Counted from the stretch's first letter, positions 24,011 through 33,190 are shown. The stretch is DNA of 51,771 bases from Azoarcus sp. (GCA_031265765.1 JAISCE010000017.1:1-51771), one strand, 5' to 3'. Program-made: numbers and translations. Notes: generated by a model from the sequence alone, not told the origin.

Positions 24011-26601
24011 TGCCGCGTTTCCGGGATGGCGGTGCGCATTTCATGAACCAGGCTTTGCATGGCGGCGGCAAACCCGCGCGCGAATGAAGCGGGGTCGTTC
24101 AGTCCGAGTTGCTGCATTCGCGCGCGAGGGGCCGGGTCGGGCGCGCGCGGCGCGTCATGCGCCAGATGCCGTGCCAGCGCGATATATTCTTCCGCGCTGT
24201 GCGCGATCCGGTTCGCCATGCCTGCCGCTTCCAGCAAGACGGCGTTGCGGCGCGACCATGGCAACGGGCTGTCGAGGACGAGACAAGGTTTGCCCATCCA
24301 CAGGGCGGCGGGCAAGGCCGGGTCGCCGCTGCCGACCGGCGGGCACAGGCCGGCATCGACGGATCGCCACAGGCGGCACAATTCTTTCGTGTTCCCGGCC
24401 CGCGTGAAGCGCAGCCGTTCTGGTGCGATGCCGGCATGGGTGAAGTGGCCGCGAATGAAATCCTTTGCTTCGTATTCCAATGCGCCGAGGTTGACCAGCA
24501 GTGTGGCGCCGGAATGCGTTTTGAGAACTTCGGCAAAAAGCCGCCAGCCATCGCTGCCGACCCGGTTCGCGGCATCGAGGCAGGCAAAGGCCGTACCGGA
24601 GGCGGCAGGCGCATCCGGTGCATCGAAGGGAAATTCCTGGAAGCTGTATACCTCGCCCAATCCCGGGAGCGGTACGCATGGCAATTGCCCGTCTATGCCC
24701 AGAGCCGTTCCGGCCAGTATCCGGCATGTGGGCAACAATGGCGGCAGGGGTGTTTCGCCCCATAGCAGCTTGTGGGGAATTCGTGCGCGCGCGAACAGGG
24801 CCGGGTGGTCTTTCGGGCCATAGGCTTCGAGGTCGATCAGGATGTCCGGCGCGATTTTGTGCAGGTATTGGAGCGCGGCGGCGTCCTCGTCTTCGTGGGA
24901 GAACATGACGGCGTCGAATAGAAGGAGATTCAGGTCGATGTTGGCGCGGGTATTGAACCGCTGGATGCGTTCGTCGCTGCAAAGCAGCGTCAGAATGAAA
25001 TCCTGTGCCGGTAAATGGGTGAGCAGGGCGGCGAGCCGGCCCAGGCGGGCTTCGCGGACGATATCGCCAAGCATGAAGGCGATATGTATCGGCGCCGCCG
25101 CGGGTTTTGCGGCGGCTGCGCCGGTGTTCCGGAAACTTTCCGGCGCCAGGCTGGCGAGCCGGTTCTGTATTCGTTCCAGGATGGCGATCAACTGTTCGCC
25201 GCCCTGGTCTGTCCAGGCGAAGCCGCGCGCTGCCAGCAGGTCGTCTTTCATACCGATCGAAAAACGCTGGCAGGTCAGGGCGAGCCTGCCGGTGTCTCCG
25301 CGTTGCGCCAGCATGGCGGCGAGGGAATGGCGGATATTGTCGCTTGCGGGGGAATTCACGCTGGCGGCGCTTTCAAGCAGGGTGACGGCTTCTTCTCCCT
25401 GTCCGGTCTGGAACAGGCTTTGCGCCAGCGCGGGGTAGGCCATCCACAGGCTGGGCTGTGCGGCCAATGCTTTGCGCAGATATTCCGCGGCGAGCGCCGC
25501 TTCGCCCGCTTGCAGGAAGTTCTCGCCCAAGGCCGCCATGAAATCGGTCCTGTCGGGAGCGAGTCGCTGCGCCTGCGCGAAAAAATTGCATGCCTCCTCG
25601 TTTTTTCCCGTGCGGGCGCGGATGAAGGCTCGCCATGCGGGCGGCTGCGGGTCTTCCGTCATTTGGTATTGCAGGTCGGAAAAAATGGCGTCCGCGTCGG
25701 CGAAACAGCCCAGACGAAACGCTTCGATTCCCTGTGACAGCAGTTTTTCCCGATCCATCCGGGCGTCCGCCTCATTTCGGGAAGGGGCCGCAGCGTTCCC
25801 CGTCGCATACATTGCCCGTGCGCGCTCGATGGCTGCCGGGTTGTTTGCCGCGGCCAGCCTTTCCGGATGCCCGAATGGTGCAACCGGGGACATTTCCCCG
25901 GCCAATAGCGGCATGAAAGCCGCCTGTTTGGGCTTGGCGAATTTCGTGATGGCGCAAATGGAATCGTAGAAGCAAACGCTGGCGATTTCTTCCCGGTAGC
26001 CGGACAGGAAGGGCGACTTGTCGGCAAGGGGTAAAAAATCGTCCGTCTCGAAGTAACCGTAATTCACCGTATCGGCAAAACGCTTGAAAAACTCGATCGA
26101 ACTGCCCTTTTTATATATGCCGCCCCCCCATGTTTTGCCGAAACTGGTGTGCAGGTCTTCGACGATATATATTCCACCGGGGTTCAGTTTCTTGAACAGA
26201 TTGGTGAAAGCCGCGATGACATCCGCGCAAATATGGGAACCGTCGTCGATGATGATGTCGAATTTCGTGTTTGCGAATCGGTGATTGATGAAGTCGACAT
26301 CGGTGGCGCTGCCATGGTGAAAATGGATGCCGTCGCTGAAATCGAGTTCGAGGCATTGGGGGGCGATGTCCACGCCATGAAGCGCCGAGCCTGGCGGAAG
26401 GTATTTTTTCCATATTTCCAATGAGCCGCCGTTCTGTACGCCGATTTCGAGCAGGACGAGGGCTTGTCCGGCATCGAGATGACGTGAGAGTATCTGGTCG
26501 TAGATGAATGGATAATGTGTCCATTTGTTTGAAATAAAACCGTGATGGGCGCGATAGATGCTGCAATAGTCCTGCTTTTGCCAGATGCGCTCGTTTGCCA
26601 T
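24007..26601 (-). CDS. Methyltransferase - TPR - degenerate GT41 fusion protein
   Basis: An 864-residue three-part protein. Residues 45-230 are a class I SAM methyltransferase of the CmcI/TylF-like group (LLEIGVQNGGS, VDIAP, FDIIIDDGSH, GGIYIVEDLHTSFG). Residues 285-450 are TPR-like helices. Residues 500-860 align in order with the catalytic half of the neighbouring GT41 enzyme, but the key residues are changed: the catalytic-loop His is lost (position about 517 is Glu), the Lys of FRKAS is Arg680, and GGTTSYD is replaced by DPALPAA. It may therefore bind rather than catalyse, or methylate sugars of the glycan chain. It lies 48 bases after the GT41 gene and overlaps the next GT2 gene by four bases. 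Confidence 0.85.
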   Translation of the reverse strand: MANERIWQKQDYCSIYRAHHGFISNKWTHYPFIYDQILSRHLDAGQALVLLEIGVQNGGSLEIWKKYLPPGSALHGVDIAPQCLELDFSDGIHFHHGSATDVDFINHRFANTKFDIIIDDGSHICADVIAAFTNLFKKLNPGGIYIVEDLHTSFGKTWGGGIYKKGSSIEFFKRFADTVNYGYFETDDFLPLADKSPFLSGYREEIASVCFYDSICAITKFAKPKQAAFMPLLAGEMSPVAPFGHPERLAAANNPAAIERARAMYATGNAAAPSRNEADARMDREKLLSQGIEAFRLGCFADADAIFSDLQYQMTEDPQPPAWRAFIRARTGKNEEACNFFAQAQRLAPDRTDFMAALGENFLQAGEAALAAEYLRKALAAQPSLWMAYPALAQSLFQTGQGEEAVTLLESAASVNSPASDNIRHSLAAMLAQRGDTGRLALTCQRFSIGMKDDLLAARGFAWTDQGGEQLIAILERIQNRLASLAPESFRNTGAAAAKPAAAPIHIAFMLGDIVREARLGRLAALLTHLPAQDFILTLLCSDERIQRFNTRANIDLNLLLFDAVMFSHEDEDAAALQYLHKIAPDILIDLEAYGPKDHPALFARARIPHKLLWGETPLPPLLPTCRILAGTALGIDGQLPCVPLPGLGEVYSFQEFPFDAPDAPAASGTAFACLDAANRVGSDGWRLFAEVLKTHSGATLLVNLGALEYEAKDFIRGHFTHAGIAPERLRFTRAGNTKELCRLWRSVDAGLCPPVGSGDPALPAALWMGKPCLVLDSPLPWSRRNAVLLEAAGMANRIAHSAEEYIALARHLAHDAPRAPDPAPRARMQQLGLNDPASFARGFAAAMQSLVHEMRTAIPETRQ

Positions 26602-26649
26602 GTCCGTTTTTGCTCCTGTGCGCCGCGTCGTTTGCCGCCGGCTTTCGTC

Positions 26650-29037
26650 TTATTTCGTCTGGTTTTCGCACCAGCGCCGCCACATGCCCTGGAATGCCGT
26701 TTCCAGGCTTCGGGCCATGCGCGGCGCATCGAGCAACGGACTGGCGAGCATGCGTTCGCGCAGACCCGTGCGCAGCGTCTTGAGCCGTTCGCGGTCATGG
26801 GCGAGCCGGACTGCGATGTCGACATAAGCATCGGCGCTGTCCGCCACCAGTTCGTGCAATCCGACGTTTTCCAGTACCGCCCTGCCCATGCGCGCACAGA
26901 GGTGTTCGCCGGGCCAGGTGACGAAGGGTACGCCCATCCAGATGGAATCGTAGCTGGTGGTGCCGCCGTTGTAGGGAAAAGGATCGAGTCCAAGGTCGAT
27001 TTCATTGTAGCTTTCGTAGTATTGCAGTCTCGGCACGTAGCCGCGGAACGCCAGTTGCCGGGGATCGACGCCGTGACGCTCGAATTTGCCGGTGAAATAG
27101 CGGATGGTGTCGTCGTCCTTGCCGCCGATGGCGACCAGGAGCAGGCGCGCTTCCGGTAATTGAATCAGGATGCGGCTCCATAGTTCAATGGTTTTTTCGC
27201 TCGCTTTGCGAAAGTGGTTGAGGCAGGCGAATGTAAAAGGCGTTTGCAAGCGTTCGCAGGGCAGGCCGGGTTCAATGGCCGCGTCGCTGATGTCGGTACG
27301 CACGCCGTAGCAATCCGGCAGCGGCCAAGGCGTCTCCGAACACCAGCCGCCTTTTTCCAGCACCGGATCGGGAGGGGTGAGGATATAGTCTATTGCCGTC
27401 ATCCCGCTGGTGCCGGGAAACCCCAGCCAGCTCACCTGGATGGGCGCGGGCTTGCGAGCGACCATGCTGGAGCGCCCGCCGTCCGTGAAGCCGTTGAGAT
27501 CGATCAGAACGTCGATTTCATCGCCCTCTATCAGATCGGCCAGCGTGTCGTCGCCGATGCCGGCGACGGTGCGCCAGTGGTCGGCATACGATTTGATTTT
27601 CCGGGTGATCTCATCTTCTTCCGAAAAGTTGTAATAGACGAAGATTTCCAGCGCCTCGTGGTCGAAGTGCGGGAGAAACGGCAGCACGAAAGCCGAGACC
27701 GGATGCCGGCGCATGTCCGAGGACAGCCAGCCGATGCGTAGCCGCCGTCCGGAGTCGCGGTTGCGGGCGGTGAAATCGTTGGCGCGCAATTGGGAGCGGA
27801 AGGCTTGTTCGTCCATGGCGCGGGCGACCGACAGGATATCCGCCGCGCTGGCCGAAGATGCGCTCAATTGCGTCCATAGCGTTTTGCTGTAGACCGCCTG
27901 TGTCTGTGGCAGGCGCTTCCGGGCGCGCTCGAACAGCGTCAGGGCTTCGTCGTGGCGGCCCTGATCGTTGTACCAGGTTGCCAGGTGCAACAGGGCATTG
28001 ATGTTGTCCGGGTCTTTTTCGAGGACGGTGTCCGCGGCTTTGCGCACTTTTTCGCTCTCGCCGCTTCGGGTATAGACCGCGAGCAGTACGTTCCAGGCGT
28101 CGATGTTGCCGGGGTTGCGTTCGACGGCCATTTCCAGATTCTCGCGCGCCATCGGCGTCCAGTATTTGAGCGTGAACATGACGCCGAGTTTTTCGAGTAT
28201 CCAGTCCTCGGCCGCGCCGAGCGCATGCAGGCGCGCCATGGCGTCGATCGCGGCCAGGGCATCGCCGCTGGCGACCAGGGCGGTGGCGAGCTTGGCCTGG
28301 ATGTCCAGTTGTTCGGGGGCAGAATCTGCCGCCTGTCCGAAAAATTTTGCCGCTTCCTGCGTATCGCCCCGCATCCAGGCCAGATCGCCCGCCAATTCGT
28401 GAGTGCTTGCCGCCGTCGGCGCCAGGATGAAAAGGGTTCGCAGACTGTCGCTGGCTTCGTCGAGCATGTTCTTCTGTTTGTATAGATGGCAAAGCGAGAG
28501 CCAGGCATCCGGGTAGTGCGGCGCGAGGGCGGTGGCTTTCTTGAAGGCCGCCAGCGCCTCGTCGAGTTCGCCCAATTGCTGGCAGGCAAGCCCGAGCAGG
28601 CAGTAATGCGCGCTTTGCGGGCGGGGCTGGCGCACGACTCCCTGCAAGATGGATTTGGCTTTGTGCCAGTTGCCGGTTTTCACGTAGCCGCCGCTCAGAC
28701 TGCAAAGCACGCCGGTATCGCGGGGAGCGAGGCGGCGCGCGGTGAGCAGATGGGCGAGCCCGTCTTTCACTTGGCCCAGGCGTCCGAGGGTTTCGCCCAG
28801 CCGCTGATGGTAACGGGCGTTTTCCGTTTGTAATTGCACCGCGTGCCCGAAGAAGGTTGCTGCCGTGTCCGTCTGCCCGATGCCCAGGGCGACTTCGCCC
28901 AGACCGTACCAGCCGCGATGCGCTTGTGGCGACAGGGTGACGGCTTTCTCGAACAGCGCGCCCGCGTCGGCGTAATTCATTTTGTCCAGTGCCTTGCCTG
29001 CCTTGGCAAGTAATTGCTTCAGGTTGACAGACGACAT
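26650..29037 (-). CDS. O-GlcNAc-transferase-like (GT41/SPINDLY-type) protein glycosyltransferase
   Basis: A 795-residue enzyme with about eleven TPRs in residues 1-390 and a GT41 catalytic half from about 430. Family motifs: RRLRIGWLSSDMRRHPV with His445, APIQVSWLGFPGTSG (531-545), FACLNHFRK with Lys611, and FPYNGGTTSYDSIWMGVP (687-704). By family knowledge it moves a sugar (GlcNAc or fucose type donors) onto Ser/Thr of proteins that its TPR superhelix holds. The start at 29037 is chosen for GGAGG five bases upstream; a start nine codons earlier lacks this. It is first in the operon and diverges from the flagellin genes over 281 bases, so flagellin is the likely substrate. Confidence 0.9.
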   Translation of the reverse strand: MSSVNLKQLLAKAGKALDKMNYADAGALFEKAVTLSPQAHRGWYGLGEVALGIGQTDTAATFFGHAVQLQTENARYHQRLGETLGRLGQVKDGLAHLLTARRLAPRDTGVLCSLSGGYVKTGNWHKAKSILQGVVRQPRPQSAHYCLLGLACQQLGELDEALAAFKKATALAPHYPDAWLSLCHLYKQKNMLDEASDSLRTLFILAPTAASTHELAGDLAWMRGDTQEAAKFFGQAADSAPEQLDIQAKLATALVASGDALAAIDAMARLHALGAAEDWILEKLGVMFTLKYWTPMARENLEMAVERNPGNIDAWNVLLAVYTRSGESEKVRKAADTVLEKDPDNINALLHLATWYNDQGRHDEALTLFERARKRLPQTQAVYSKTLWTQLSASSASAADILSVARAMDEQAFRSQLRANDFTARNRDSGRRLRIGWLSSDMRRHPVSAFVLPFLPHFDHEALEIFVYYNFSEEDEITRKIKSYADHWRTVAGIGDDTLADLIEGDEIDVLIDLNGFTDGGRSSMVARKPAPIQVSWLGFPGTSGMTAIDYILTPPDPVLEKGGWCSETPWPLPDCYGVRTDISDAAIEPGLPCERLQTPFTFACLNHFRKASEKTIELWSRILIQLPEARLLLVAIGGKDDDTIRYFTGKFERHGVDPRQLAFRGYVPRLQYYESYNEIDLGLDPFPYNGGTTSYDSIWMGVPFVTWPGEHLCARMGRAVLENVGLHELVADSADAYVDIAVRLAHDRERLKTLRTGLRERMLASPLLDAPRMARSLETAFQGMWRRWCENQTK

Positions 29038-29199
29038 ATATGCCTCCGGGCATGCGCGAGGCATGAGTCTCGCTATTCAGGATGGGACAGGCAAGATAAG
29101 CAATTCACGAGCCAGCGGGTTTTCGCGGCGCGGAGCAGCCTTTGAATGCGGTGCCGGAGTGCGGCTCTGTCCGGAATGTGTATTGCGGAAGCGTCTTGT

Positions 29200-29215
29200 T
29201 GGCACGCAAATTGCT
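29200..29215 (+). promoter_or_regulatory. Sigma-54 promoter of flagellin gene 1
   Basis: TGGCACG-CAAA-TTGCT is an exact match to the -24/-12 consensus with GG and GC exactly 10 bases apart. Start of transcription would be near 29226, about 93 bases before the flagellin ATG. A much weaker sigma-28-like site (TACA, 15 bases, GCCGTATC) lies downstream at 29233-29259. An upstream site for an enhancer-binding protein such as FleQ/FlrC could not be defined. Confidence 0.8.
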
Positions 29216-29318
29216 GTGGAAAGTGCAAAGGCTACATGCGGTGTGTTCACTGCCGTATCCGCAAAATGGATCGCCGTGAACGGAGGCCTGGTCAATTTTC
29301 TCCGGAGGAGAATACAAA

Positions 29319-30143
29319 ATGCCCCAAATCATCAACACCAATATTCCATCGCTCAACGCGCAGCGGAATCTGAATACCTCGCAAGGGTCGTTGAATAATG
29401 CGCTGCAACGGCTTTCGTCCGGCTTGCGGGTCAACAGTTCCAAGGACGATGCCGCCGGCCTGGCGGTGGCCGAGAAGATGAATTCGCAGGCGCGCGGCAT
29501 GTCCGTGGCGATCCGCAATGCCAACGACGGCATTTCACTGGCGCAGACCGCCGAGGCGGGGATGAACGCCATTGGCGAACACCTGCAACGGATGCGCGAT
29601 CTGGCGGTGCAGGCGGCTTCGGGGCAATACGATTCCGACAACCGCATGGCGTTGAATACGGAATATGACCAATTGAAATCCGAAATCGACCGTGTGGTCA
29701 GCGCCACCAATTTCAACCAGAAAATGCTTCTGGACGGGACATTCGCGAGCGGCATAACTTTCCAGGTCGGGGCGACCACGACCGGCGAATCGCAGATCGA
29801 CATCAGCATTGGAAAGGTGGACACCACCCTCCTGGGCGCCGATATCAGTACGGATGCGGGCGCCGCATTGAGCGCGATTTCCAAGATCGACAACATGATC
29901 AACACTTTGAACACCAACCGCGCCGCGCTGGGCGCGATCCAGAATCGCTTCGAGGGGGTACTCACCCAGTTGTCGGCGGCGCATGAGGCCACCGAGGCGG
30001 CGCGCAGCCGGATCATGGATGCCGATTATGCCTCCGAGACCGCGAGGCTCGCGCGCGCGCAGGTGCTGCAACAGGCAGGCGTCGCCATGTTGTCGCAGGC
30101 CAACGCTTTCCCGCAGAATGTATTGCGGTTGTTGCAAGGCTGA
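29319..30143 (+). CDS. fliC: Flagellin 1
   Basis: A 274-residue flagellin made only of the D0/D1 parts: N-terminal INTNIPSLNAQRNLNTSQG, LSSGLRVNSSKDDAAGLAV, EAGMNAIGEHLQRMRDLAVQ, and C-terminal GAIQNRFE, EAARSRIMDADYASETARL, QQAGVAMLSQANA. There is no large D2/D3 insertion, so surface variation and glycosylation would fall on the short central stretch (about residues 150-185). GGAGGAG lies 8 bases before the ATG. It is the first of two tandem flagellin genes, opposite the glycosyltransferase operon, and carries its own sigma-54-type promoter. Confidence 0.97.
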   Translation: MPQIINTNIPSLNAQRNLNTSQGSLNNALQRLSSGLRVNSSKDDAAGLAVAEKMNSQARGMSVAIRNANDGISLAQTAEAGMNAIGEHLQRMRDLAVQAASGQYDSDNRMALNTEYDQLKSEIDRVVSATNFNQKMLLDGTFASGITFQVGATTTGESQIDISIGKVDTTLLGADISTDAGAALSAISKIDNMINTLNTNRAALGAIQNRFEGVLTQLSAAHEATEAARSRIMDADYASETARLARAQVLQQAGVAMLSQANAFPQNVLRLLQG

Positions 30144-30172
30144 CGGCATATGCAATAGCGATGAATACGGGT

Positions 30173-30203
30173 GCGCCGCTCGCGGGAAATCCACAGGCGG
30201 CGC
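30173..30203 (+). terminator. Candidate terminator after flagellin gene 1
   Basis: GCGCCGC (30173-30179) can pair with GCGGCGC (30197-30203) around a 17-nt loop, followed by GACA and a run of five T. The long loop and offset T-run make it a weak candidate. Confidence 0.4.
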
Positions 30204-30281
30204 GACATTTTTCACGTGATATTTTTTGCATGACATTGCGGAAAGTACCAATGTGCGTTCCAAAAAAAACGCGGCGGCCTA

Positions 30282-30308
30282 TAAAGTAATCCGGTCGCTG
30301 GCCGTTAC
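30282..30308 (+). promoter_or_regulatory. Sigma-28 (FliA) promoter of flagellin gene 2
   Basis: TAAAG at 30282 and GCCGTTAC at 30301-30308 are separated by the standard 15 bases (consensus TAAA, 15, GCCGATAA; 6 of 8 in the -10). Transcription would start near 30315, about 93 bases before the second flagellin ATG. No sigma-54 pattern was found here. Confidence 0.75.
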
Positions 30309-30407
30309 CGCAAACAAGCAGACGAACTGTGGTCGGAGCCGGAATCTGGATGGCCGCCCAAAGTCGCGGTCTCGCTGGTGATGACTATCTCTGGAGGAGA
30401 AACGAAA

Positions 30408-31232
30408 ATGGCACAAATCATCAACACCAACATCCCGTCGCTCAACGCGCAGCGGAATCTGAATACTTCGCAAGGGTCGTTGAATAGCGCGTTGCAACGG
30501 CTTTCGTCCGGCTTGCGGGTCAACAGTTCCGCGGACGATGCCGCCGGCCTGGCGGTGGCCGAAAAGATGAATTCGCAGGCGCGCGGCATGACCGTGGCGA
30601 TCCGCAATGCCAACGACGGCCTGTCGTTGGCGAAGACCGCCGAGGCGGGGATGAACGTTGTCGGCGAGCACCTGCAACGGATGCGCGACCTGGCGGTGCA
30701 GGCGGCTTCGGGGCAATACGACGAAGACAACCGCTCGGCCCTGAATACGGAATTCCAGCAATTGAAGTCCGAAATCGACCGTGTGGTCAGCGCCACCAAC
30801 TTCAACAATAAAATGCTCTTGGACGGAACATTCTCGGGCGGCATGACTTTCCAGGTTGGGGCGACCACGACCGGCGAATCGAAGATCGACATCAGTATTG
30901 CCAAGGTGGAAACCTCTGTCCTGGCGACCCAGATCACCGGTTCGACAGGCGCCGGCGCATTGAGCGCGATCTCCCAGATCGATTCGATGATCAGCACGCT
31001 GAACACCGCCCGGGCGTCGCTGGGCGCAATCCAGAATCGCTTCGGGGGCGTGCTGGACCAGTTGGCGGCGGCACACGAAAATACCGAGGCGGCGCGCAGC
31101 CGGATCATGGATGCGGACTACGCTTCCGAAACCGCTAGGCTGTCTCGCTCGCAGGTGTTGCAACAAGCGGGGGTCGCCATGTTGTCACAAGCCAACGCCT
31201 TGCCGCAGAACGTGTTGTCACTGTTGCGATAG
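30408..31232 (+). CDS. fliC: Flagellin 2
   Basis: A 274-residue paralogue of flagellin 1, the same length. The first 120 and the last 60 residues are nearly the same in the two; the differences gather in the middle (for example KVETSVLATQITGSTGAGA in place of the matching segment of flagellin 1). The start at 30408 is preceded by GGAGGAG; an in-frame upstream ATG at 30378 lacks a ribosome site and is not used in the family. The gene has a sigma-28-type promoter and is followed by a strong hairpin and flaG. Confidence 0.97.
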   Translation: MAQIINTNIPSLNAQRNLNTSQGSLNSALQRLSSGLRVNSSADDAAGLAVAEKMNSQARGMTVAIRNANDGLSLAKTAEAGMNVVGEHLQRMRDLAVQAASGQYDEDNRSALNTEFQQLKSEIDRVVSATNFNNKMLLDGTFSGGMTFQVGATTTGESKIDISIAKVETSVLATQITGSTGAGALSAISQIDSMISTLNTARASLGAIQNRFGGVLDQLAAAHENTEAARSRIMDADYASETARLSRSQVLQQAGVAMLSQANALPQNVLSLLR

Positions 31233-31267
31233 CGATAGCGGCGGCTGGCGGTTGCAGTAGGTAAGTC

Positions 31268-31299
31268 GGGAGCGTCGGCCCTTGGCGGACGCTCCCTTT
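31268..31299 (+). terminator. Hairpin after flagellin gene 2
   Basis: A perfect 9-bp stem (GGGAGCGTC / GACGCTCCC) with an 11-nt loop ends in TTT. The T-run is short, so partial termination that leaves some read-through into flaG is likely, in keeping with the much larger need for flagellin than for the cap and chaperone. Confidence 0.65.
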
Positions 31300-31318
31300 C
31301 GGCCACGTCAAAGGGGAA

Positions 31319-31732
31319 ATGACCGTGGATATCAACTTGAACAACAATCTGGGTACCTTCGAGGCGGGGACGCCTCGTCGCATGCCAGGTGTTTCCGGGA
31401 GCGAATCCGCCGCAAATACGGCAACCAGTACGAACGAGGCTGCCGAGACGGTGAATGCGGCGCGTGCGCAGGGACAGGCGACGCAGCGGAAGGAACAGGA
31501 GCAATCCGTGCGGGAAAGCGTGGAAAAGCTCAACGAATTCATTCGTCCTTATGTGACCTCGTTGCAATTTTCGATCGACAAGGATGCGGGCAAATTCGTG
31601 GTGAAAATCCTGGATACCGAAACCAAAGAAGTCATAAAGCAGTTCCCTTCCGAAAAAGTCCTTGCGCTGGCCAAGGCTCTGGCCGAAGCAATGAGCAAAC
31701 CGGAGGGCCTGCTGGTGGAACAGGACGCATGA
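31319..31732 (+). CDS. flaG: FlaG family flagellar protein
   Basis: A 137-residue protein with a disordered N-terminal half rich in A, T, E and Q and a conserved C-terminal half (VEKLNEFIRPYVTSLQFSIDKDAGKFVVKILDTE, split here at SIDKDAG; then EVIKQFPSEKVLALAKAL). FlaG proteins influence filament length; the mechanism is not settled. It stands between flagellin 2 and fliD in the usual polar-flagellum order, 52 bases before fliD. AAAGGGG lies just before the ATG. Confidence 0.9.
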   Translation: MTVDINLNNNLGTFEAGTPRRMPGVSGSESAANTATSTNEAAETVNAARAQGQATQRKEQEQSVRESVEKLNEFIRPYVTSLQFSIDKDAGKFVVKILDTETKEVIKQFPSEKVLALAKALAEAMSKPEGLLVEQDA

Positions 31733-31784
31733 GCCGGTAGCGGCATCCGGCGTCATCGACAACCAAGAACAAGAGGAGACCATC

Positions 31785-33131
31785 ATGGCAGGCATTCAAT
31801 CGTCGTGGAGCGCGCTGGGCGTAGGCTCCGGACTGGATCTGGAAAGTTTGGTGAAAGGGCTGATGAATGCCGAGCGGGCGCCTCTCGATCGCCTGAACTC
31901 GCAGTTGTCATCCAATAACACCAAGATTTCCGCCCTGGGAACGCTTACGAGCAAGCTTTCGGCCCTGCAAACCGCAGCCAGGGACATGAAGCCGAGCGCG
32001 TTGCAATCGGCGCTCGACAAGTTCGGCACTTACACGGGCAAGCTTGGCAATGAGAACGTTGCGGGCGTAACCCTTGGCGCGGGCGCGAAGACGGGTTCCT
32101 ACAGCCTGGAAGTGACGCAACTCGCCCAGGCGCAGAAAGTGCGTATCGACGGCAACGACATCAACATCGGTGGCCAGATCGATTTCTCGTTCGCCGGCGA
32201 TCCGTCGAAGAATTTTTCCGTGACGCCATCCGGCTCCAGCCTGGCGTCGGTGGCCAATGCCATCAACCAGGCGGGCAAGGGCATGACCGCCACCGTCGTC
32301 AATGGCGGCGCCAGCGGCCAGCAACTGGTGCTGACGGGCGAGGAGGGTACGGCCAAGGCGTTCACCGTGGGCGGCGCGGGGATCGGCGGCTCGGTCAATA
32401 CCGTTCAGGCGGCGCAGGACGCGAATCTGAGTATCGACGGCATCGCTGTGACCAGCTCGTCCAATACAGTGAAAGACGTGATCGAAGGCGTGACGCTCGA
32501 ACTGAAGGCGACCAATGCCGGTGCGCCCACGACGCTGTCGATAACGGCGGAGCATGGCGAAAAGATCAAGGCGGCGCTGGAAGGTTTCGTCAAGAGCTTC
32601 AACGACGCGATCGGGAGCGTCAAGACGCTGGGCGCATACGATAGCGAAACCAAGAAAAAAGGCGATCTCAACGGTCACAGCGTGTTGCGGGATGCGCAAA
32701 GCGAATTGCGCAATCTGGTCTTCCAGAAAAGTGCCACTCTGGACAAGAACGGCGAGGCCATGACGCTCTCGAAATTGGGCATCACTTTCCAGAAAGATGG
32801 CACGCTCTCGCTCGATAGCGACAAGCTTGCCAAGGCAGTCAACGACGATGCGGTCAAGGTGGCCGGGTTCGTCGCCGAAGTCGGCGGGCGTTTCGATACC
32901 GGCCTCAACAAGCTCTCCGGTATCGGAGGGACGGTGCAATCGGCCTCGGACAGCCTGAAATCCAGCGTCAGCAGTCTGGAAAAACGCAAACTGACGCTCG
33001 AAGACCGGATGGTGTCGATCGAAGCGCGCTATCGTCAACAATTCAGCACGCTCGACACGCAGGTATCGAAGTTGAATTCGATGAGTTCCTTTCTGGCGAC
33101 CCAGTTGGCTGCGCTCACCAAGAATACGTAG
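31785..33131 (+). CDS. fliD: Flagellar filament cap protein FliD (HAP2)
   Basis: A 448-residue cap protein that sits at the filament tip and folds incoming flagellin. N-terminal GVGSGLDLESLVKGLMNAER and the FliD_N region (LDRLNSQLSSNNTKISALG) and the C-terminal FliD_C region with coiled-coil ends (SVSSLEKRKLTLEDRMVSIEARYRQQFSTLDTQ, split in the reading) followed by MSSFLATQLAAL match the family. Length is typical of betaproteobacteria. AGAGGAG is 8 bases upstream of the ATG. Followed by fliS after 59 bases. Confidence 0.97.
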   Translation: MAGIQSSWSALGVGSGLDLESLVKGLMNAERAPLDRLNSQLSSNNTKISALGTLTSKLSALQTAARDMKPSALQSALDKFGTYTGKLGNENVAGVTLGAGAKTGSYSLEVTQLAQAQKVRIDGNDINIGGQIDFSFAGDPSKNFSVTPSGSSLASVANAINQAGKGMTATVVNGGASGQQLVLTGEEGTAKAFTVGGAGIGGSVNTVQAAQDANLSIDGIAVTSSSNTVKDVIEGVTLELKATNAGAPTTLSITAEHGEKIKAALEGFVKSFNDAIGSVKTLGAYDSETKKKGDLNGHSVLRDAQSELRNLVFQKSATLDKNGEAMTLSKLGITFQKDGTLSLDSDKLAKAVNDDAVKVAGFVAEVGGRFDTGLNKLSGIGGTVQSASDSLKSSVSSLEKRKLTLEDRMVSIEARYRQQFSTLDTQVSKLNSMSSFLATQLAALTKNT

Positions 33132-33190
33132 TGGTTGCGGCAGGGAAGGCCGAGGCGGCTCTTTCTTTCAATCGATGAGGAGTATTTTCC

